11,453 nucleotides of DNA from an uncultured Atopobium sp. GTDB taxonomy: Bacteria; Actinomycetota; Coriobacteriia; Coriobacteriales; Atopobiaceae. Under the pieces are notes generated by a model. That model did no database searches. It had not been told where the DNA came from and was given only the letters and a program-made list of their open reading frames with translations. Positions 7,331-11,453 of this stretch are shown one piece after another; the stretch's first letter is position 1, and each line of letters starts with the position of its first letter. Made by a program: the position numbers and the translations under genes. The DNA lies in the NCBI GenBank assembly GCA_916720015.1, contig CAKAPZ010000020.1, positions 1 to 11,453 of the forward strand. The letters are read 5' to 3'.

Positions 7331-8263
7331 TTACTTAACAAACAGGAAGTATGCGATAACTGCAATACCCAGAATAATGCGGTACACGCCAAAAGGCTTG
7401 AAATCATGCTTGCGGACATAGCCCATAAGCGCACGGACCATAACAAGCGACACAATAAACGCCACTAAACAACCAACACCCAAAATAATTGCCTCGGGAG
7501 CAGTGAAGGTGTTGCCCTTCATAAAGTAGCGCACAAGTCTCAAAGCAGAAGCGCCGGCCATAGTAGGAATAGCCAGGAAGAACGTAAACTCAGCAGCCAC
7601 TGCCCTCGAGCAACCAAGTGCTAAACCGCCCAGGATTGTTGCACCGGATCTTGAAGTACCTGGAACAATTGCAAGTACCTGGAACACACCAATGCCAAGT
7701 GCGGTCTTCCAGTCCAGGTTGTCAATGTCTTGTACGCGGGCCAGGTTGTCGGCTGAGGGGGCCTTCAGGGATGCGGCAGCGTCTGGACGCATGTGTTTAC
7801 CGCGAGGTGCTTCAACCTTTACCGTTGCAGCGACCTTCTCGCGATGTAGCTCAAGCACAATAAAGATGATGCCGTAGAAAATAAGGGTTGCAGCAATAAC
7901 AAAAGGGCTTCCCAGATGCTCTTCAATGAAGTCATTGAGCGGCAGACCAATTGCTGCTGCAGGAACGCAGCTAACCACCACTTTTGCCCAGAGTTTCCAG
8001 GTAGAGCGCTTCTCGTCCTTAGATTTCTTTGGCGAGAAGGGATTGAGCTTGTGGAAAAATCCCACACATACTGCAAGAATTGCGCCAAGCTGAATAACAA
8101 CGAGGAACATATTCCAGAAGTCTTCAGAAACATTGAGTGGTAAAAACTGATTGAGCAGCAGCATATGTCCTGTTGATGAGATAGGTAGCCACTCGGTAAT
8201 ACCCTCAACTACGCCAAATAACGCTGATTTAAGCGCTTCAATCCACAAAATTGCCGACTCCAC
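7331..8263 (-). CDS. uppP: Undecaprenyl-diphosphate phosphatase (BacA/UppP family)
   Basis: A 310-aa integral membrane enzyme that dephosphorylates undecaprenyl pyrophosphate to regenerate the lipid carrier for peptidoglycan and other envelope polymers. It is also linked to bacitracin tolerance. The two family signatures are present: EGITEWLPISSTGHMLL (residues 20-36, with the catalytic-region glutamates and His33) and PGTSRSGATI (201-210, with Arg205). About eight hydrophobic segments are visible. Between TM4 and TM5 there is a hydrophilic, Ala/Lys/Arg-rich stretch (about 143-185), some 30-40 residues longer than in the short proteobacterial proteins, which explains the length over the usual 265-280 aa. 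The start codon is GTG at 8263, chosen because a strong AAGGAGG lies 6 nt upstream. The gene ends in its own terminator and is divergent from the secreted coiled-coil gene. Confidence 0.96.
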   Translation of the reverse strand: MESAILWIEALKSALFGVVEGITEWLPISSTGHMLLLNQFLPLNVSEDFWNMFLVVIQLGAILAVCVGFFHKLNPFSPKKSKDEKRSTWKLWAKVVVSCVPAAAIGLPLNDFIEEHLGSPFVIAATLIFYGIIFIVLELHREKVAATVKVEAPRGKHMRPDAAASLKAPSADNLARVQDIDNLDWKTALGIGVFQVLAIVPGTSRSGATILGGLALGCSRAVAAEFTFFLAIPTMAGASALRLVRYFMKGNTFTAPEAIILGVGCLVAFIVSLVMVRALMGYVRKHDFKPFGVYRIILGIAVIAYFLFVK

Positions 8264-8339
8264 TAAAACCTCCTTGGGGACTGATTACGAACCTATTGTA
8301 CGCAATCCGTTCGCCCTTTCTTTTTCTACCGTTCACGGC

Positions 8340-8369
8340 TTTATATAACGACTTTACTACTTTAAAAGT
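8340..8369 (-). promoter_or_regulatory. Low-confidence promoter region of uppP with 11-bp palindrome
   Basis: On the minus strand a -10-like TATAAA (8345-8340, 5 of 6) lies about 80 bp upstream of the GTG start, but no good -35 is found 16-18 bp away. The perfect odd palindrome ACTTT-A-AAAGT (8359-8369) falls where the -35 would be, so a regulator site is possible. Confidence 0.25.
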
Positions 8370-8387
8370 GCCTTGTTTTCTGCAAAG

Positions 8388-8417
8388 TTGGCAATTGGAG
8401 TCAAAAACAAGTAGAAT
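8388..8417 (+). promoter_or_regulatory. Sigma70-type promoter for the secreted coiled-coil protein gene
   Basis: TTGGCA (8388-8393, 5 of 6) and TAGAAT (8412-8417, 5 of 6) are separated by 18 bp. Transcription would start near 8424, giving a leader of about 130 nt. It is the best promoter match in the window. Together with the uppP promoter it makes 8264-8556 a divergent regulatory region. Confidence 0.6.
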
Positions 8418-8461
8418 TGACACCCTCGCACGAGCGGAGAGAAGCGATTATGCGTATTTTG

Positions 8462-8556
8462 GAGGTTAAGTGTTATCTGACCTCGCGCTTGAAGCCAGTA
8501 ATGAGTGGATAGCACAACATGCGTACTAATCGGAAGCCCCAATCGCGGAGGTCGAT
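8462..8556 (+). promoter_or_regulatory. Candidate translational attenuator: mutually exclusive leader helices
   Basis: A segment at 8475-8487 can pair two ways. Helix A: GAGGTTA (8462-8468) with TGACCTC (8478-8484), seven pairs including one G-U and a 9-nt loop that holds the GTG of the small upstream ORF; it hides that ORF's Shine-Dalgarno. Helix B: GACCTC (8479-8484) with GAGGTC (8548-8553), extended by ATC/GAT and GCG/CGC past single-base bulges to about 12 pairs; it hides the Shine-Dalgarno of the main gene. Ribosomes on the small ORF would pass through 8475-8487. The arrangement resembles erm/cat-type attenuators, but this comes from reading base pairs by eye, without an energy calculation. 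Confidence 0.35.
8470..8529 (+). CDS. Possible 19-codon leader peptide upstream of the secreted coiled-coil gene
   Basis: GGAGG (8461-8465) precedes a GTG at 8470 by 4 nt. The reading frame encodes MLSDLALEASNEWIAQHAY and ends with TAA at 8527-8529, which is 27 nt before the TTG start of the next gene and in the same frame. The peptide has no recognisable family, no signal sequence and no run of one amino acid that would mark a starvation attenuator. An overlapping 20-codon ORF from ATG at 8450 in another frame has a poorer Shine-Dalgarno. Evidence that it is translated is limited to the ribosome site and its position in the leader. Confidence 0.35.
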   Translation: MLSDLALEASNEWIAQHAY

Positions 8557-9630
8557 TTGAACAAATATATGCGTCATAGACGCTTACCTTCATGCTCTAC
8601 CCTTATGACAGCACTTCTTGTAGTAGTGCTTGTTGTTAATACCTTTTTGTTTGGCGTCTCAAGAGCTCAGGCAGAGACTCTTGAAGAGCTCCAGGCCAAG
8701 GTAGAGCAGACCAATTCTGATTACGATGCCGCTAACCAGCGCGTAGCTGAGCTGCAAAAGCAGATTGCAGATAACGAGGCACGTATTGCAGAGATTGAAC
8801 AACAGCTCCCAGAGCAGCGCTTAAAAGCTGCAGAGTCTATTAGAGCTATGTATCGTATGCAGCAGGGCTCCATGGGAATTATTGATCTGCTTTTGTCGGC
8901 AGATAACTTTAATGATTTGATTGCTGTTGTTCAGTATCTTGAGATTATCCAGAACAAAAATTCAGATGCTATCAACCACCTTGTTGACCTTAGCAAAGAG
9001 CTTTCTGAGACTCAGTCATCTTTAAATGCACAGATAGCAGAGGCAGAAGAGCAGAAGAAGGCTGCTGAGGATGCTATGAATGCAGCAATTGCAACAAGAG
9101 AGCAGTTGCAGGCTGAGCAGGCTGCGCAGGCAGCAGCAGAAGCAGCAGCTGCAGAAGAAGCGCTGAAACAAGCTTCTACTGAGACTACCTTTACCAACGC
9201 TTCTGGTAATACCACTGAGGTCACTACCCCATCAACTCCTTCGGCTCAAAATGTTGACTGGTCAAGCGATAAGACCAACTTTGTAAGCAGCTGGGGTGCT
9301 CGAATTGATGCGTATCTTGCTGGTTCCCCTCTTGCCGGCTACGGCTCAACCTTTGCTGAGGCTGCATGGGCCTACGGCGTTGATCCGCGTCTCTCGCCTG
9401 CTATTTCTGCAGTTGAGAGTACAAAGGGTAGGTATAACTTCCTCCCCTACAACGCATGGGGTTGGGGTTCTGCTAGCTGGGGTAGCTGGGAAGAGGCTAT
9501 CTGGGATCATACAGCTGGTCTTGCCGCTGGCTACGGCGGAAGGCTTTCTGTTTCTGGCGCTGCAAAGTACAACCCAGCAAATCCAAATGGTTGGTACTCG
9601 GCAGTTCTTACGCAGATGGAGCTCATCTAA
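8557..9630 (+). CDS. Secreted coiled-coil protein with C-terminal lysozyme-like (glucosaminidase-type) domain
   Basis: A 357-aa exported protein. Residues 1-39 are a long signal peptide with a basic start, a hydrophobic core (about 16-33) and likely cleavage at AQA|ET. Residues 40-207 are heptad-rich coiled coil like the N-termini of CwlO/PcsB-type cell-wall proteins, with a break at about 102-125 (MGIIDLLLSADNFNDLIAVV). The coil ends in an Ala/Glu tract (about 189-203), then a Thr/Ser-rich linker (207-232). The C-terminus (about 234-357) looks lysozyme-like: YGVDPRLSPAISAVESTKG with Glu287 as candidate catalytic acid, then NAWGWG, many aromatics and a final YSAVLTQMELI. Peptidoglycan cleavage is therefore likely but inferred. 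The start is TTG at 8557, preferred because GGAGG lies 5 nt upstream; the in-frame ATG at 8569 is 17 nt from it. A good promoter and terminator bracket it as a single-gene unit. Confidence 0.85.
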   Translation: MNKYMRHRRLPSCSTLMTALLVVVLVVNTFLFGVSRAQAETLEELQAKVEQTNSDYDAANQRVAELQKQIADNEARIAEIEQQLPEQRLKAAESIRAMYRMQQGSMGIIDLLLSADNFNDLIAVVQYLEIIQNKNSDAINHLVDLSKELSETQSSLNAQIAEAEEQKKAAEDAMNAAIATREQLQAEQAAQAAAEAAAAEEALKQASTETTFTNASGNTTEVTTPSTPSAQNVDWSSDKTNFVSSWGARIDAYLAGSPLAGYGSTFAEAAWAYGVDPRLSPAISAVESTKGRYNFLPYNAWGWGSASWGSWEEAIWDHTAGLAAGYGGRLSVSGAAKYNPANPNGWYSAVLTQMELI

Positions 9631-9661
9631 GCTTCTGGCCACATAACCTTTAGAGAACGTT

Positions 9662-9691
9662 AAAACCCCGCAGTTTACCTGCGGGGTTTTT
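9662..9691 (+). terminator. Intrinsic terminator of the secreted coiled-coil gene
   Basis: A 12-bp perfect stem, AAAACCCCGCAG with CTGCGGGGTTTT, has loop TTTAC and is followed by TGTTGT, with five T at the end of the stem. It lies 32 nt past the stop codon. The reverse strand also ends in four T, so it may act weakly on the convergent permease transcript. Confidence 0.93.
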
Positions 9692-9804
9692 GTTGTCGGG
9701 TGCAGAGGCGATTGTAGGTTGAGTTGAGCTTGGAGTAGACGGGTTTCTCGCCAGATGACGGGTGGGCGCGAGTAGTGCGGGTGCGAGGGCGCTTCCGGGC
9801 GCGG

Positions 9805-10800
9805 CTACGCGGTGAGCACGACCATGGCGAGGATGAGGGCAAAGCCGATGAGGTCGGCAACGCTAAAGGTGATTCCCAGCACCAGTACGGTGGTGATGGT
9901 TGCCATAACGGGCTCGATAGTACCCAGAAGAACCGCTCTAAGTGAGCCTGCGTCCTTAACGCCCTGCAGGTAAAGGCCGTACGCCAAGAACGTTCCTACC
10001 AACACACCAATGGCTACCAGCAAAACACCAAAGGCGTCCAGCTGAGGCATGTGATTCCAGGGCTGATAAAAAACAGCGATGAGCGTGCCAGAGAACAAGA
10101 ACGCAAGTCCGTTTACGGTAAAGCTTCCCCACTTCTCCATCAAAGGCTTGGGCAAAATGGAGAGCGCTGCCTGAGCAAACGCACACATAACGCCCCAGAA
10201 AATACCTGCTGTTGGCAGGTTAAGCGTGCCGGGATTTCCTCCTGTTACCAAAAGATATGTGCCAATAAGTGCCAAAACAATGCCAAGAATCTCGCGACGG
10301 CGAGGCCAGCGCCTACCAACCACGCACACAAAGGCCAAAACGCCCAACATGCCCAACGACTGCATAATGGTTGCAGTTCCAGAATTAGTGGCATTAACTG
10401 CATAAATGTAAGCAACTTGCGAGAATAAGATGGCAAACAAACTAACTACAAAAATCTTTGCCAACTCTTTTGGCTTCCTAATGACAGTTGTGAGATTTTT
10501 TCTATCAAACGCAAAGGCGGTACCCAAGAATAACCAGCAGGCACAAAGCTCGCGTATATCAATCAGCCACATGGGGTCAACATGATAGGTATCTAGCAGG
10601 TATTTTGCGGCGGTTCCAAATGCGCCCCAGGAAGCTCCGCCAATCAAGACAAACAGCATTCCTCGATAGATTTTCTTCTTATTATCAGGGGTTATTTCAG
10701 CGTCGTCGCTACCAAATGCTTCCTCTTCTACTGGAGTCTCTATAACGTCTGCAGTCTTAGAAGACTCCACGCTACTCTCATTAGAAATGAAATCATTCAT
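9805..10800 (-). CDS. EamA/DMT-superfamily transporter
   Basis: A 331-aa membrane protein with about ten hydrophobic segments arranged as two EamA repeats (about 48-178 and 188-331). The first repeat has GGASWGAFGTAAKYLL and NATNSGTATIMQSLGML; the second ends in the typical AVLLGTIEPVMATITTVLVLG and LIGFALILA. Relatives export or import amino acids and other small metabolites; the substrate cannot be read from sequence. Residues 1-46 are an unusual acidic, Ser/Glu-rich cytoplasmic tail (VIETPVEEEAFGSDDAE) ending in KKK before TM1. No clear Shine-Dalgarno precedes the ATG at 10800 (only GAAAGA about 11 nt upstream), and the next in-frame Met, residue 48, would remove the acidic tail. The final 60 bp of the gene and the 110 bp after it are much richer in GC than the surroundings. 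Confidence 0.88.
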   Translation of the reverse strand: MNDFISNESSVESSKTADVIETPVEEEAFGSDDAEITPDNKKKIYRGMLFVLIGGASWGAFGTAAKYLLDTYHVDPMWLIDIRELCACWLFLGTAFAFDRKNLTTVIRKPKELAKIFVVSLFAILFSQVAYIYAVNATNSGTATIMQSLGMLGVLAFVCVVGRRWPRRREILGIVLALIGTYLLVTGGNPGTLNLPTAGIFWGVMCAFAQAALSILPKPLMEKWGSFTVNGLAFLFSGTLIAVFYQPWNHMPQLDAFGVLLVAIGVLVGTFLAYGLYLQGVKDAGSLRAVLLGTIEPVMATITTVLVLGITFSVADLIGFALILAMVVLTA

Positions 10801-10996
10801 CTGGGTATAAATCTTTCATTACAAAATACGGATACAAGTGTCACTTTTTCTCTGACGCGGTAGTATCACAATAACAAAAATCCACCTTACCCTGCTCCGC
10901 GCAGAACCTTAGGTCTCTAAACGGCTCAATTAGGGCAAGATGGTCCCAAAAAACGGCATTAATGCTCACGTAAGTTTTCGTATAGATTGGCAGCTT
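10801..10996. other. Divergent intergenic region between the permease and protease genes
   Basis: This 196-bp region must hold both promoters, but neither is clear. Rightward, TATAGA (10981-10986) with a poor TTAATG (10959-10964), spacing 16 bp, would start transcription near 10993, almost at the protease ATG. Leftward, TTTATA lies 6 nt before the permease ATG without a usable -35. A perfect odd palindrome AAGTG-T-CACTT occupies 10836-10846. CTGC/GCAG at 10892-10904 could form a small stem. Confidence 0.25.
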
Positions 10997-11453
10997 ATGA
11001 CGTCTAAGTATTCGCAGATGGACAGTGCGTTTTCTGTTGGCACGCTTCACGCAGAAGACAAAAGCTTTGAGGTAATCTCGGCTGAGTGGGTTAACGAGAT
11101 TTCTGGTTATGCGTACATCTTTAAGCACATTCCCACAGGTGCCCGCCTTATGTGGTTTGCCTGCGACGATGACAACCGCTCGTTTGCCATTGCTTTTAAG
11201 ACACCTCCTGTAGATCACACGGGCGTCTTCCATATTCTGGAGCACTCAGTTCTCTGTGGCTCCGATGCTTATCCTGTCAAAGAGCCGTTTGTTAACCTGC
11301 TCAAGACCTCTATGCAGACGTTCTTGAATGCAATGACTTACCCCGACAAGACGGTGTACCCTGTGGCAAGCACTAACGTAGCTGACTTGGAAAACCTTAT
11401 GAGCGTATACCTAGACGCCGTTCTGCATCCTGCAATCTATAAGCGCAAGCGCA
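10997..11453 (+). CDS. M16C-type zinc metalloprotease (insulinase / presequence-protease family), N-terminal part
   Basis: The frame is open to the right edge, giving 152 codons of a protein whose relatives are about 950-1000 aa. Residues 79-83 read HILEH, the inverted zinc motif HxxEH of M16 proteases, with His79 and His83 as zinc ligands and Glu82 as catalytic base. The flanks, TPPVDHTGVFHILEH, VLCGSDAYPVKEPF and LNAMTYPDKTVYP, are typical of the M16C subgroup (PreP/Cym1), which degrades unfolded peptides in a closed chamber. No signal peptide is seen, so a cytoplasmic peptidase is expected. The third zinc ligand lies beyond the window. The start is uncertain: ATG at 10997 gives the best N-terminal fit but lacks a Shine-Dalgarno; ATG at 11018 also lacks one. 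In-frame ATG at 10940 has AGGG 4 nt upstream and would add 19 residues. Confidence 0.9.
   Translation, partial: MTSKYSQMDSAFSVGTLHAEDKSFEVISAEWVNEISGYAYIFKHIPTGARLMWFACDDDNRSFAIAFKTPPVDHTGVFHILEHSVLCGSDAYPVKEPFVNLLKTSMQTFLNAMTYPDKTVYPVASTNVADLENLMSVYLDAVLHPAIYKRKR

Noticed and set aside
8424..8556. c-di-AMP (ydaO) riboswitch, which often controls cell-wall hydrolase genes in Gram-positive bacteria.
   Set aside because: The leader is short and lacks the conserved GGGGGACCCA-like and CCGAATCCG-like blocks.
10861..10930. T-box riboswitch in front of the EamA gene (minus strand shows AGGGTAAGGTGG and later CTACCGCG).
   Set aside because: The pieces of the T-box core are split by about 17 nt and out of the required contiguous order, and no stem I specifier region or terminator is seen.
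10841..11245. Minus-strand 134-aa open frame covering the start of the protease.
   Set aside because: It is a shadow of the M16 protease on the opposite strand, with no ribosome site or recognisable domain.

Overview
The window looks like chromosomal DNA from a host-associated Coriobacteriia (Actinomycetota), closest in feel to Atopobium/Lancefieldella. That placement is inferred from moderate GC, actinobacterial-style protein sequences, a sortase-anchored LPxTG protein with InlB-type repeats, and a coiled-coil exoprotein with a lysozyme-like tail. No database was searched. I see no tRNA, rRNA, CRISPR array, transposase or prophage gene. The window is ordinary core genome plus cell-envelope genes.

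Positions 1-5434 are read leftward. A tightly packed set, pcrA (DNA helicase), mscS (mechanosensitive channel) and mtnN (MTA/SAH nucleosidase), has gaps of only 1-2 bp and each downstream gene's Shine-Dalgarno lies inside the preceding gene. About 200 bp further on come pit (phosphate permease) and a DUF47/PhoU-like partner cut by the window edge. These two form their own phosphate-uptake unit, behind a candidate promoter whose -10 is overlapped by a palindrome.

Positions 5521-8263, also leftward, hold two envelope genes, each with its own strong intrinsic terminator. One is a 494-aa LPYTG surface protein with two Listeria-Bacteroides-type repeats. The other is uppP, undecaprenyl-pyrophosphate phosphatase, which recycles the lipid carrier for peptidoglycan. 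uppP uses a GTG start.

Positions 8388-9691 are read rightward. A near-consensus promoter drives a secreted coiled-coil protein with a C-terminal lysozyme-like domain, followed by a strong terminator. Its leader of about 130 nt holds a possible 19-codon upstream ORF. An RNA segment inside that ORF can pair either with the ORF's own Shine-Dalgarno or with that of the main gene, so this is a candidate translational attenuator and the most unusual thing I found.

Positions 9805-11453 hold an EamA/DMT-family permease (leftward, GC-rich 3' end) and, divergently, the beginning of a large M16C-type zinc metalloprotease that runs off the right edge. Neither gene has a clear Shine-Dalgarno, unlike most others here.
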